Shown here piece by piece: positions 1 to 8,887 of a stretch of 64,000 bases of DNA; positions within the stretch are counted from its first letter, which is position 1, and the number at the start of each line of letters is the position of its first letter. The DNA is taken from assembly GCF_008123515.1 (NCBI RefSeq), contig NZ_VSSR01000038.1, positions 49,509 to 113,508 of the forward strand. Reading direction: 5' to 3'. Source of the DNA: Bradyrhizobium cytisi (GTDB lineage Bacteria > Pseudomonadota > Alphaproteobacteria > Rhizobiales > Xanthobacteraceae). The notes under the pieces are model-generated. The model made no database searches. It worked only from the letters and a program-made list of their open reading frames with translations, and had not been told where the DNA came from. Position numbers and translations under genes: made by a program.

Positions 1-1
1 A

Positions 2-973
2 GAGCAGGTGGTGAGCCGTGCTATCGACGGCCTCGACCTCACCTCCTATCCGCCGAGCATGCCGTTTTCTGGCCGCGCCGACTGGCGGCCGGCCAATGGC
101 ACGAAGCCGGGCTCTGATCTGGCGATGGTGCAGAAGGGCGCCTTCGACCAATTGGGCGCGAGCCATGCGATCCTCAACGTGCTCTACGGCGCGCAAGCCG
201 TGTTCGATTCCTACATGGCGGCGGACTTCTGCAAGGCGATCAACGACTGGATTGCCGCCGAATGGCTATCGCGTGACCCGCGCCTGCGCGCCTCCATCGT
301 GGTGCCGATGCAGGCGCCGGATCTCGCCATCGAAGAGATCGAGCGCCGCGCGAGCGACAATCGCTTCGTCTCCATCCTGGTGCTGGCGCAGGGCGAGACG
401 CTGCTGGGGCGACGGCATTTCTGGCCGGTCTACCAGCTCGCCGAAAAGCACAAGCTGCCGCTCGCGATCCATGCCGGCACGCAATATCGGCAGGCGCCAA
501 GCTCGGCTGGCTGGCCGTCGCACCGCTACGAATATTACTTCGTCGAAGCGCAGGCGTTTCAGGCGCAGATTCTGAGCTTGATCTATGAGGGCGTGTTCGG
601 CAAATATCCGGACCTCAAGGTCGTGCTGATGGAATCCGGCGTGAGCTGGCTGCCGGCCTTCATGTGGCGCGCCAACAAGACCTGGCGCGGCGTGCGCGTC
701 GAGGTGCCCTGGGTCGGGCGCGAGCCCGCCGCGATCGTCCGCGACAATTTTCGCGTCACCATGCAGCCGTTCGATGCGCCGGGCGATGCCAAAAGCGTCG
801 AGGAGATCATCGACCAGATCGGCTCCGACAAGATGTTCCTGTTCGCGTCCGACTATCCACACTGGCAGTTCGACGGCGACGATCCGATACCGCCGAACCT
901 GCCGAAGAGCATCATCGCAAAGATGTGCGTCGATAATCCGCTGGAGACATTTCCGCGGTTGTCGATCAACTAA
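2..973 (+). CDS. Amidohydrolase_2 family metal-dependent hydrolase (5' partial)
   Basis: The reading frame is open to the left edge, so the N-terminus is missing. Compared with the paralogue that follows, about 50 residues including the DxH metal-binding motif lie outside the window. Visible family features are LAIHAG (metal-ligand His), a GVSWLP segment and the C-terminal FASDYPHW with the catalytic/metal Asp. The family (TIM-barrel, related to ACMSD and 2-pyrone-dicarboxylate hydrolases) performs hydrolysis or non-oxidative decarboxylation of cyclic or aromatic acids. The substrate here is unknown. It is followed after 14 bp by a second copy, indicating one operon and an ancient duplication. 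The GTG at position 8 is an internal codon, not a convincing start. Confidence 0.85.
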   Translation, partial: EQVVSRAIDGLDLTSYPPSMPFSGRADWRPANGTKPGSDLAMVQKGAFDQLGASHAILNVLYGAQAVFDSYMAADFCKAINDWIAAEWLSRDPRLRASIVVPMQAPDLAIEEIERRASDNRFVSILVLAQGETLLGRRHFWPVYQLAEKHKLPLAIHAGTQYRQAPSSAGWPSHRYEYYFVEAQAFQAQILSLIYEGVFGKYPDLKVVLMESGVSWLPAFMWRANKTWRGVRVEVPWVGREPAAIVRDNFRVTMQPFDAPGDAKSVEEIIDQIGSDKMFLFASDYPHWQFDGDDPIPPNLPKSIIAKMCVDNPLETFPRLSIN

Positions 974-987
974 TCCTGGAGGTTCGC

Positions 988-2100
988 ATGAGTGAAGTCA
1001 TCGACCGTCCGCTGCGTGACGACGAGAAGCCCGCCGCGAGCCGGCTGCGCATCGTCGATTGCGACGTGCACCCGAGCCTGCATTCGCTCGACGACCTCAA
1101 CGAGTTCTTGCCGAAACGCTGGCAGCGGCATCTGAAGGAATATGGCAGCCATCTGCGCACGCCCTATCTGTTTACGACCCCCTATCCGCGGTCCTCGCCA
1201 ATGATCGCGCGGCGCGATGCCTGGCCGCCGACCGGAGGGCCGCCCGGCTCCGACCTTGCTTTCATGCAGAAGCAGCATCTCGATCCGCTCGATGTCGAGT
1301 TCGGGATCTTGCAGGTGCTCGATCTCTTCATCTTCTCGCAGCAGAACTTGGAATTCGGCGCGGCGATCCAGCGCGCCATCAACGATTGGCAGCTGGCGTT
1401 CTGGTCGCACAGGGATCCGCGCCTGAAGGCTTCGATCCTGGTCGGGCAGGACGGCACGGATCTCGCGATCGCCGAGATCGAGCGCTGCGCCAGAAGCGGC
1501 GAGTACATCCAGATCAACGTCTCGCCGCGCGCCAACGAGCCGCTCGGCCGCCGCCGCTACTGGCCGATCTATGAGCGCGCGCAGGCGCTGGACCTGCCGC
1601 TCGGCATCCATGTCGGCGGCTATGGCGGCCACGCGCCGACAGGCGGCGGCTGGCCGTCCTATTATGTCGAGGAGCACCAGTCCAACGCGCACACCATCGC
1701 GGCGCAGCTTGCCAGCCTTGTCATTGAGGGTGTGCTGGAGCGGTTTCCAAAGCTGAAGATCGTCTTCATCGAGGGCGGCTTCGGCTGGATCCCGTCGGCG
1801 GTGTGGCGGATGGATCAGCATTTCGAGCGGTTCCGCAGCGAGGTGCCGCATCTCAAGCGCAAGCCGTCGGAATACGTCCGCGAGCACTTCTGGTTCACGA
1901 CCCAGCCGATCGACGAGCCCGATGAGGCGCGGTATCTGCGCTCGCTGATCGAATGGGTCGGCGTCGATCGCCTCCTGTTCTCGTCGGACTATCCGCACTG
2001 GGATTTCGACGATCCGCGCTTCGCCTTCAAGACACCGCTGACGGAGGCCGAGCGGACAAAGATCTTCAGCACCAATGCGCGTGCGGTCTACAAGTTCTGA
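988..2100 (+). CDS. Amidohydrolase_2 family metal-dependent hydrolase
   Basis: A 370-residue cytoplasmic TIM-barrel hydrolase. The ATG is preceded by a clear GGAGG about 6 bases upstream. The DCDVHPSL motif near residue 30 supplies the N-terminal metal ligands, LGIHVGG a further His, and FSSDYPHWDFDD near residue 330 the Asp. It is paralogous to the preceding gene (both share PGSDLA, DPRLKASI-like and SDYPHW blocks). The Rieske gene starts 5 bp after its stop codon. Tandem amidohydrolases with a Rieske protein suggest a catabolic route for a cyclic carboxylate, with the hydrolases opening or decarboxylating a ring. That role is inference; no substrate can be read from sequence. Confidence 0.88.
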   Translation: MSEVIDRPLRDDEKPAASRLRIVDCDVHPSLHSLDDLNEFLPKRWQRHLKEYGSHLRTPYLFTTPYPRSSPMIARRDAWPPTGGPPGSDLAFMQKQHLDPLDVEFGILQVLDLFIFSQQNLEFGAAIQRAINDWQLAFWSHRDPRLKASILVGQDGTDLAIAEIERCARSGEYIQINVSPRANEPLGRRRYWPIYERAQALDLPLGIHVGGYGGHAPTGGGWPSYYVEEHQSNAHTIAAQLASLVIEGVLERFPKLKIVFIEGGFGWIPSAVWRMDQHFERFRSEVPHLKRKPSEYVREHFWFTTQPIDEPDEARYLRSLIEWVGVDRLLFSSDYPHWDFDDPRFAFKTPLTEAERTKIFSTNARAVYKF

Positions 2101-2105
2101 TCAAC

Positions 2106-2519
2106 ATGGCCCGTCACATTGTCGCGCGAACGACCGAGATCCCGCCCGGCGGCAACAAGGTCGTCGACGTCGCGGGCCGCGATATCGTCGTGTTCCATGT
2201 CAATGGCGAGTTCTTTGCGCTGCTGAACCGCTGTCCGCATGAAGGCGCACCGCTGGAGAAGGCCGCTTGCGTGGCGCGGCTGACCTCGCCTGAGCCCGGC
2301 GTCTATGAGCGCTCTCGGGTCGGGGAGATGCTGCGCTGTCCCTGGCACGGCTGGGAATTCGACATGCGCAACGGCCAGTCCTGGTTCGATCCGAAGCGCG
2401 TCAGGATCCGGTCATATCCGGTCGCGGTGGAACGCGGCGACGAATTGCAGAAAGGCCCGTATGTCGCCGAGACGTTTCCGGTGCATGTCGAGGATAGTTA
2501 TGTGATTGTCGAGGTCTGA
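2106..2519 (+). CDS. Rieske [2Fe-2S] ferredoxin-like protein
   Basis: A 137-residue single-domain protein. C43-x-H45 (CPHEGAPL) and C78-x-x-H81 (CPWHGWEF) are the classic ligands of a Rieske cluster. The spacing between the two halves (about 33 residues, with an insert containing TSPEPGVYERS) is longer than in standard oxygenase ferredoxins. There is no catalytic non-heme iron domain, so it is an electron carrier or a detached component. The ATG at 2106 was chosen because it follows the upstream stop by 5 bp and begins the recognisable domain; a longer frame running back into the hydrolase gene is an overlap artefact. Probably translationally coupled to the amidohydrolases. Its redox partner is not in the window. 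Confidence 0.85.
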   Translation: MARHIVARTTEIPPGGNKVVDVAGRDIVVFHVNGEFFALLNRCPHEGAPLEKAACVARLTSPEPGVYERSRVGEMLRCPWHGWEFDMRNGQSWFDPKRVRIRSYPVAVERGDELQKGPYVAETFPVHVEDSYVIVEV

Positions 2520-2592
2520 GCCGGCATTGCCGATTGAGATTCCACCGCAGGTGCGATATGGCTCTCGCGCTTTCTAAAGGCGGAGACGAGCT

Positions 2593-2799
2593 TTGTCGAA
2601 ACAATCCCTGCGTGAGGAGGCCGAGCGCCTGATCCGCGAGTCGATGGAAAAGAAGACCATCGTCGTCAAGCACGGCACGACCCGCATCGAGGCCGTCTGC
2701 GGCAAGTGCGGCGCGCCGAACCGGGTTCAGGCGGAAAAAGGCCAGAGCCGCGTCAAGTTCGCCTGCAAGAATTGCGGGCACCAGCAAGAGACGCTGTAA
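2593..2799 (+). CDS. Small zinc-ribbon protein of unknown function
   Basis: A 68-residue protein with a TTG start and GGAG about 7 bases upstream. The N-terminal half is a charged amphipathic helix; the C-terminal half carries C36-x2-C39 (CGKCG) and C58-x2-C61 (CKNCG), a four-cysteine zinc ribbon. No enzymatic motif is present. It lies 73 bp downstream of the Rieske gene on the same strand and convergent with the amine oxidase. Size and composition suggest a nucleic-acid- or protein-binding zinc ribbon, but no specific role can be given. Confidence 0.65.
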   Translation: MSKQSLREEAERLIRESMEKKTIVVKHGTTRIEAVCGKCGAPNRVQAEKGQSRVKFACKNCGHQQETL

Positions 2800-2804
2800 A
2801 GCGC

Positions 2805-4364
2805 TCAGGCCGACCGGCGCCGGCCGGCGCGTTTGGTCGCCCTCAGGATCGCCGACCCTGCCTTCAGGCCGGACTGCAACGCGCCCTCCATGTAGCCGTA
2901 ATAGGCAAAGCAGGTGTGCTCGCCGGCAAAATACATCCGCTTGTGAAATGCGCTGTTGAGCAGCGGCCCGGCGCGCGTGACTTCGCCGGGCGCGGGACAG
3001 GAATAGCCGGCACCGGTCCAGGGATCGGCGGGCCACGCAATGAAGTCCGGCGGCTGGGACAGATTGTCTTCATAGCCGCGATAGACCTGGCCGATCCGCG
3101 ACGCATAAAAGGCATCGACGGCGGTCTTGCCGCCGCGCTCCCATTGTCGAATGGCCTGCTGCGCCGGTTTGCTGCCGGCGAACAGGCTGAGCTCGACCTC
3201 GCGGCCGCGCGGCGCGATCTGATTGTCGGTGCCTTCCCATGTGACGCCAAAGCGGCTCGAGGTCGCGGCCGGCGCCAGCCCATGGTCGATCCAGAAACGT
3301 CGCTTGACCGGACTGAGGTATTTCACGGCCGTCCCCATCGAGATGTAATGGTCGGGCGTGAGTTGCGGCGTGATCTCGATCTTGGCAAAGCGTCCGCCCG
3401 GCCACAGGCTCGGCGGAATCGCAAGCACGACGTAATCGGCGAGATGGGAAGCAGCCCCCTCCGGCGTGATCGTCACGCCCTCCTTGTCGATGTCGATCGC
3501 GACGACGGGCGAGGACAGATGGACCACTCCTCCGACCCTCCTGATTTCCTCGGCAAGGTGCTCGGCCAGCGACTGATTGCCCTCCGAGCAGCGTAGCGTC
3601 TCGGTCTGGGTGAAGTAGGCGGCCGGGTGTCCCTTGAGTGCGCCGCCATGGACCACCGCGAAATTGGCGAGCAGGCTTTGTCGCTCGACGGGCTGGCCCG
3701 CGTCGTTGCTGAACTGCTCCTTCATTGCGAGCCTGGCGAGACGCGAGCTAGGTTCGTCCCGAATCCAGTCCGCCATGGATTGCCGGTCCAGCGCGTCGGC
3801 GTCGGACGTGAGCCAGGGCGCATGCTTGTGCACGTGCCGCGCGCGCCTTGCCATCCGCCCGAAGGCCGCCTCCATCTGCTCGAACAGGGTCTGGAGCGCG
3901 AACGGGTTCGAGATCTTTCGACCGTCGAGATAGATCGGCATATCGAGATCGAGCGCGTCGAAATTCGAGTCCAGCGTGAACAGCGAGAGTCCCAGCCGGA
4001 ACTGGCGCGCCAGGGCCAGCCACAGCGGATGATTGTAGCCGATCAGCTCGCCGCCCGCTTCGACCACGCCGCTCGACTTGTTCTTGCTCCAGACACGGCC
4101 GCCGACGCGTTCGCGCGCCTCGAAAATCGTCACGTCGCAGCAATGAGCGAGCGTGTAGCCGGCCATCAGGCCGCCGAGTCCCGCTCCGACGATCGTGACA
4201 CGCGGCCGTCGTACCGCCCGCGCAGGGCGTGGCATGTCGCGGGGAGGTGTGGCCGCCGTGACGACCATTGCGTTGGCGAGGGTCGAGCTGACGAGCTTCT
4301 GACGGTCGAAGCCGATGAACTTCCTGCCGTAACGGCGATTGAGCCGTGCGAAAATCGAGCGCAT
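2805..4364 (-). CDS. Flavin-containing amine oxidase family protein
   Basis: 519 residues. The ATG at 4364 is preceded by GAGGA at good spacing; longer in-frame extensions into the divergent region lack a ribosome site. VTIVGAGLGGLMAGYTL (about residues 55-71) is the FAD dinucleotide-binding motif, followed by FEARERVGGRV. The C-terminal AGEHTCFAYYGYMEGALQSG is the second FAD-contact motif of the monoamine oxidase family. Expected reaction: oxidative deamination of an amine or amino acid with H2O2 formation. The N-terminus has a weak twin-arginine-like NRRYGRKF stretch and a short hydrophobic run, so export cannot be excluded. Divergent from the S53 peptidase across a 166-bp gap. Confidence 0.85.
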   Translation of the reverse strand: MRSIFARLNRRYGRKFIGFDRQKLVSSTLANAMVVTAATPPRDMPRPARAVRRPRVTIVGAGLGGLMAGYTLAHCCDVTIFEARERVGGRVWSKNKSSGVVEAGGELIGYNHPLWLALARQFRLGLSLFTLDSNFDALDLDMPIYLDGRKISNPFALQTLFEQMEAAFGRMARRARHVHKHAPWLTSDADALDRQSMADWIRDEPSSRLARLAMKEQFSNDAGQPVERQSLLANFAVVHGGALKGHPAAYFTQTETLRCSEGNQSLAEHLAEEIRRVGGVVHLSSPVVAIDIDKEGVTITPEGAASHLADYVVLAIPPSLWPGGRFAKIEITPQLTPDHYISMGTAVKYLSPVKRRFWIDHGLAPAATSSRFGVTWEGTDNQIAPRGREVELSLFAGSKPAQQAIRQWERGGKTAVDAFYASRIGQVYRGYEDNLSQPPDFIAWPADPWTGAGYSCPAPGEVTRAGPLLNSAFHKRMYFAGEHTCFAYYGYMEGALQSGLKAGSAILRATKRAGRRRSA

Positions 4365-4530
4365 GATCGAAATCCTCGGATTGAAATCAAAAATCGAAAA
4401 ACAATCTCGGACGGTCGAGGACCGGTCCCAAGCGAGCGGCGAAAGTCGCCCGGCGGGCCTCAGATTTGACGGGTCCGGGGATCGACGATAACCTGCAACC
4501 TTTGGTCGTGTCGAGGGCGGGGGCCCGGCT
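4365..4530. promoter_or_regulatory. Divergent intergenic region, amine oxidase / S53 peptidase
   Basis: This 166-bp gap separates two genes that point away from each other, so it should hold both promoters. It is more A/T-rich near 4380-4400 than its surroundings. I could not identify a convincing -35/-10 pair or inverted repeat. Confidence 0.35.
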
Positions 4531-6228
4531 ATGGCATCAAAGGCTAAGGCGCGTACCGGCCGCAGGGCGGCCACCAATCGCAAGGCAGCAAAGCGTGACG
4601 ACAAGACCGGATCGGCAGGCGCGGCAAAGCGCCCTGTCGTTGTGTCCGGCAGCGCGCGCCCACCCACGGCGGGGGCCAGGCGTCTGCGCGACGAGAATCC
4701 GCGTCAGCACGTCGAGATCACGCTGACATTGCGTGGACCCAAGTTGCCGGACGCCGACAAGCTCGGAGGTCGAGCGATGTCGCGAGCCCGGTTCAGGGCA
4801 CGGTACAGCGCCTCGAAGAGCGACGCCGACAAGGTGTCACAGGTTCTGCGCAAATTCGGCCTCAAGGTCGTGGATGTGTCGCTTGAGACGCGCAGCATGC
4901 GCGTGAGCGGGACTGTCGCGCAGATGGAGAAGGCGTTTCAGCCGCGCCTCGGCGTCTATTGGAGCGAGGATCAGGGGCAATTCCGCGATCGGGAGGACGA
5001 CTACAAGATTCCCGCTTCGCTGAAGAAGATCGTCACTGCGTTGATCGGATTCGGCCAGCGGCGTGTCATGTGGCGGAGCAGGGCGAGGATCGGTGCCGGC
5101 TTGACGCCGCTCAGCCCATCTTCCCTGGAAGCGCTGTATCATTTTCCGCCCGGGGACGGCGCCGGACAGAAGATCGCAATTGCCGAGTTCGGTGGCGGCT
5201 ATTTTGCCGGGGACCTCGCACTCCACTGCAAGACATTCGGTCGCAAGAGGCCCAAGGTTGAGATCGTCTCGATCAACTGGCCGGTACGCAACCGCAGGCA
5301 AATCGAGCAATTGCCAAAGGACGATCGTCAGGACGCACTCGACGATACCGGCGAAGTGATGATGGACGTCGAGGTGGCTGCAGGCCTGGCTCCCGGTGCC
5401 AAGCTGTCCGTCTATTTTGCGACTTTCGATCAGAAAGGCTGGGTCGATTTATTGAACCGCGTCATCAAGGACAGGCCGGTGGCACTGTCGGTGAGCTGGG
5501 GGTCCGCAGAGGATTCCAGTGATTGGTCGCCCGCGGCACGTACGGCCATCAACGAGCGGCTCCAGGCGGCTGCCGCGCTGGGCATCACGATCTGCGGCGC
5601 CTCGGGCGACGATGGCGCCGGCGACGAGGAGACGGACGGCGCTGCCCATGTGGACTTTCCGAGCTGCAGCCCGTTCGTTCTCGCGGTCGGCGGCACGATG
5701 ATCATGCGGCTCGGCGGTGAGGTCACGGAGCAAGTGTGGTGGGAGACGCCGGGGCGGCGCATGAAAGCGGGAGGAGGGGCAACGGGTGGAGGCGTCAGTG
5801 AGGTATTTCGTCGTCCTGCGTGGCAGCGCGGAATCGATATTGCTTCCCTGAACGGCTCCGGTCATTGGGGGCGCATCGTGCCTGATCTTGCGGCGCTTGC
5901 CGGCCCACCCGGCTACGCGATGATCTTCCGCGGCAAGCCGGATTATGGCGGCGGGACCAGCGCGTCTGCGCCGCTCCTGGCTGCGCTCATCGCGCGCGTC
6001 AATGCGCTTCTGCCGTCGGAGAAGCGGCAGCGCTTCCTCGCTCCATTGCTCTATCGCAAATCGCCGCTTGGCCGGCCGATAGGAGATCTTGTCTGCTACG
6101 ACATCACCATCGGCCACAACGCGTCCAAGCCAAAGCCCGGCGTCGGATACGAAGCGCGGCGCGGGTTCGATGCGGTGTCCGGCTGGGGCGCGCCGATCGG
6201 CACCGCGCTCCTGCTTGCGCTGAGCTGA
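4531..6228 (+). CDS. S53 family serine-carboxyl peptidase (sedolisin/kumamolisin-like)
   Basis: 565 residues: a pro-kumamolisin activation domain (about 60-180) followed by the subtilisin-fold S53 catalytic domain. The catalytic residues are visible: E275 and D279 (TGEVMMDVE, the E-x3-D pair), oxyanion D360 (GASGDDG) and nucleophile S477 (GGGTSASAP). The C-terminal YDITIGHN and GFDAVSGWG match the calcium site and terminal motif. Family members are acid endopeptidases activated by prodomain cleavage. Oddly, the first 50 residues form a Lys/Arg/Ala-rich, H1-like tail with no hydrophobic signal peptide, whereas most relatives are secreted. A downstream start would still leave no obvious signal sequence. 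Confidence 0.9.
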   Translation: MASKAKARTGRRAATNRKAAKRDDKTGSAGAAKRPVVVSGSARPPTAGARRLRDENPRQHVEITLTLRGPKLPDADKLGGRAMSRARFRARYSASKSDADKVSQVLRKFGLKVVDVSLETRSMRVSGTVAQMEKAFQPRLGVYWSEDQGQFRDREDDYKIPASLKKIVTALIGFGQRRVMWRSRARIGAGLTPLSPSSLEALYHFPPGDGAGQKIAIAEFGGGYFAGDLALHCKTFGRKRPKVEIVSINWPVRNRRQIEQLPKDDRQDALDDTGEVMMDVEVAAGLAPGAKLSVYFATFDQKGWVDLLNRVIKDRPVALSVSWGSAEDSSDWSPAARTAINERLQAAAALGITICGASGDDGAGDEETDGAAHVDFPSCSPFVLAVGGTMIMRLGGEVTEQVWWETPGRRMKAGGGATGGGVSEVFRRPAWQRGIDIASLNGSGHWGRIVPDLAALAGPPGYAMIFRGKPDYGGGTSASAPLLAALIARVNALLPSEKRQRFLAPLLYRKSPLGRPIGDLVCYDITIGHNASKPKPGVGYEARRGFDAVSGWGAPIGTALLLALS

Positions 6229-6237
6229 TCGTCTCGG

Positions 6238-7078
6238 TTAGCTCCGATCGACGAACTTCTTGAACGCATCCGCGTAATCCGGATGCCAGCGCGACAGCGG
6301 CGGCCGGTTCTCGACGATATCGCCGGCGGCCCAGAGCAGGCGCTTCTCGTCGAGCGCGCGCGGCACGTCGTTGTCCGGGCAGAGGATGTAGAAGTCGCCG
6401 GCCTCGAGTCGCGCAAGCATGAAATCGACCGTCTGCTCCGGTGTCCACGCGCCGGCCGGCTTTTCGGTGCGGCCCTTGGCGGTGAGCCCGGTGAACACGA
6501 AGCCGGGAATGATGCGCGGTGACGTGGCAATCCCTGGTGTTGCGCAGCTCATGCTGGAGCGCTTCGGTAAACGCCTTCACGCCGGCCTTGGAGACGTTGT
6601 AGGCGGGATCGCCGGGCGGGGTGGTGATGCCCTGCTTGGAGCCGGTGTTGATGATCAGCCCGGCCTTGCCGCGCGCGATCATGTTGGGCGCGAAGATGCG
6701 CGCGCCGTTGATGATGCCCCACATGTTGACGCCAATGATGCGCTGCCAATTGTCTGATACGCCGAACAATGTGCTGCCCGGCTGGATGCCGGCATTGTTC
6801 ATCAGCAGGTCCGTGCCGCCGAAATGCGCGCCCACGGCGCGTTCCAGTTCCGTCACGCTTTCGACCCGGCTGACGTCGACAACTGATGTCATCACATTTG
6901 TGGCAGCCGTAACGGATGACAGTTTTGTTGCGGCCTCTGCCAGCCGTCCCTCGTCGACGTCGGCGATGCACACCTTCATCCCGGCGCGCGCAAACGCTGT
7001 TGCCGCCGCAAGACCGATGCCGGAGGCACCCCCGGTGATCACGGCGACATTGCCCTTGGCGATGACAGGATGCGGCAT
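6238..7078 (-). pseudogene. Short-chain dehydrogenase/reductase, frameshifted
   Basis: Begins at an ATG (7078) with GGAG upstream. Frame 1 gives a good Rossmann N-terminus (VITGGASGIGLAAA, NNAG, INTGS, and catalytic YNVSK) up to HVTAH near 6513, then turns to nonsense. The expected continuation (IIPGFVFTGLTAKGRTEKP to DYADAFKKFVDRS and stop) is found in another frame, from about 6510 down to 6238. The net change is +1 or -2 bases, for example a missing dinucleotide in GCGCAT[CT]CATTCCC. Restored, it would be about 280 residues. The lost half holds substrate-binding and C-terminal segments. It is either a true pseudogene or a sequencing error; the 3' half shows no decay, favouring a recent event. 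Confidence 0.8.
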
Positions 7079-7270
7079 GGCTATTCTCCGGGAAGGGACG
7101 TTGCGCTCGGTCGAGCTATAACATGGCGCTCGCGCGACCCTGCACAAGTCGGCATGGCAGGGCTTCGTTCTACGCCGACTTTACGCCCTTCCGGCGCCGC
7201 TGTATTCTGTTTGACCTAACGATCCCGCCCAGATCGAACCCAATCAATCACCTACCTAGGGAGTGCAGCC
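7079..7270. promoter_or_regulatory. Divergent intergenic region, SDR / aldehyde dehydrogenase
   Basis: A 192-bp gap between two genes that point away from each other. GGGAG lies 7 bases before the aldehyde dehydrogenase ATG and GGAG before the SDR ATG. No clear operator repeat was seen. Confidence 0.3.
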
Positions 7271-8767
7271 ATGGCTGTGTCGCAGGCTATTCCGATCACG
7301 CGCCATCCGTTCGCCAACGGGTCCTACAAGCAGATGCTGATCGACGGGAAGTGGGTGGATGCCGCGTCCGGCAAGCGCTTCGAGACCCACAATCCCGCGA
7401 CTGGGGAACTGCTCGCGACCGTTGCCGAGGGCGACAAGGAAGACATCGACCGTGCGGTCGCCGCCGCCCGCCGTGCCTTCGAGGGTCCCTGGAGCAAGGT
7501 CAAGCCGTTCGAGCGGCAGAACCTGCTGCTCAAGCTCGCCGATCTTGTCGAGAAGAATTTCGACGAATTGTCGCAGCTCGACACACTCGACATGGGCGCA
7601 CCGCTCAGCCGCACCCGCGCCTATCGCCTGCGCGCCGTCGGCATGCTGCGCTACTACGCCGGCCAGACCACCGCGATCCACGGCGAGACCATCGAGAACT
7701 CGCTGCCCGGCGAGATCTTCTCCTACACGCTGAAGGAGCCGGTCGGTGTCGTCGGCGCCATCATTCCCTGGAACGGCCCGCTCACCGCGACGCTCTGGAA
7801 GATTGGCCCGGCGATCGCGACCGGCTGCACCGTGGTGCTCAAGCCCGCCGAAGAAGCGCCGCTGACCTCGCTGCGCATCGCCGAGCTCGCGATGGAAGCC
7901 GGCATTCCACCCGGCGTCGTCAACGTCGTCCCCGGCTATGGCGAGACCGCGGGTGCTGCGCTGGCCTCGCATCATGACGTCGACAAGGTTGCCTTCACCG
8001 GCTCGCATGTCACGGGTCAGTCGATCATCCGTGCCTCGGCCGGCAACCTCAAGCGCGTGTCGCTCGAGCTCGGCGGCAAGTCGCCGGACATCGTGTTTGC
8101 CGACGCCGACCTCGATGCCGCCGTGCCGGGTGCCGCGATGGCGGTGTTCGCCAATTCCGGCCAGATCTGCAGCGCCGGCACCCGCCTGTTCGTCGAACAG
8201 TCGATCTACGAGGAGTTCGTCGGCCGCGTCGCCGAGTTCGGCAAGAAGCTGCAGGTCGGCAACGGTCTCGATCCGAACACCCAGATCGGCCCGCTGGTCT
8301 CCGAACAACAGCTTGAGCGCGTGACCGGCTATCTCGACATCGGCCAGAAGGAAGGCGCGCGAGCACTTGCCGGCGGCGGCCGCGTCACCGAAGGTGCGTT
8401 GTCGAAGGGCTTTTTCGTCTCGCCGACGGTGTTCGCGGGCGTCCAGGACAACATGCGCATCGCGCAGGAGGAGATCTTTGGTCCCGTCATCTCCGCGATC
8501 GCGTTCAAGGACATGGACGAGCTGGTCAAGCGCGCCAACAACACCACGTTCGGACTCGGCTCGGGCCTGTGGACGCGGGACGTCACCAAGGCGCATGCAG
8601 TCGCGAAACGCTTGCGTGCCGGCTCGGTGTGGGTCAATTGCTATCAGGCGATGGACCCCGCCGTGCCGTTCGGCGGCTATAAGATGAGCGGCTACGGCCG
8701 CGAGTCCGGCAAGCAGCATGTCGAGGAATATCTCAACGTGAAGGCCGTCTGGATCAAGACGGCGTAA
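7271..8767 (+). CDS. NAD(P)+-dependent aldehyde dehydrogenase
   Basis: 498 residues, the usual length of the soluble ALDH superfamily. Key residues are present: N168 in PWNGP, general base E266 in LELGGKSP, and nucleophile C300 in SGQICSAGTR. The cofactor-binding FTGSHVTG occurs near residue 242 (serine-valine version, typical of phenylacetaldehyde/betaine-like ALDHs). It oxidises an aldehyde to the carboxylate in the cytoplasm; the specific substrate cannot be set from motifs. The ATG at 7271 has GGGAG upstream. Its divergent SDR neighbour suggests an alcohol-to-aldehyde-to-acid pair, although the SDR is now frameshifted. Confidence 0.93.
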   Translation: MAVSQAIPITRHPFANGSYKQMLIDGKWVDAASGKRFETHNPATGELLATVAEGDKEDIDRAVAAARRAFEGPWSKVKPFERQNLLLKLADLVEKNFDELSQLDTLDMGAPLSRTRAYRLRAVGMLRYYAGQTTAIHGETIENSLPGEIFSYTLKEPVGVVGAIIPWNGPLTATLWKIGPAIATGCTVVLKPAEEAPLTSLRIAELAMEAGIPPGVVNVVPGYGETAGAALASHHDVDKVAFTGSHVTGQSIIRASAGNLKRVSLELGGKSPDIVFADADLDAAVPGAAMAVFANSGQICSAGTRLFVEQSIYEEFVGRVAEFGKKLQVGNGLDPNTQIGPLVSEQQLERVTGYLDIGQKEGARALAGGGRVTEGALSKGFFVSPTVFAGVQDNMRIAQEEIFGPVISAIAFKDMDELVKRANNTTFGLGSGLWTRDVTKAHAVAKRLRAGSVWVNCYQAMDPAVPFGGYKMSGYGRESGKQHVEEYLNVKAVWIKTA

Positions 8768-8812
8768 CATCTGTCCTCTGCCGCGTTCCGCGCTGGGGAA
8801 TATCTGCTTTTA

Positions 8813-8847
8813 GAGGGGGCGGCGCCTTTTTCCGGCGGCCGCCCTCG
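8813..8847 (+). other. GC-rich hairpin after aldehyde dehydrogenase
   Basis: GAGGGGGCGGC and GCCGCCCTC can pair with a two-base bulge around a loop containing CTTTTTCC. It sits between the ALDH stop and the Old Yellow Enzyme start. There is no T-run after the stem, so it is at best a weak terminator. Confidence 0.35.
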
Positions 8848-8887
8848 CTATATGATCCGCATCCTTTCAAAGAAATCCGGGGCCCAC

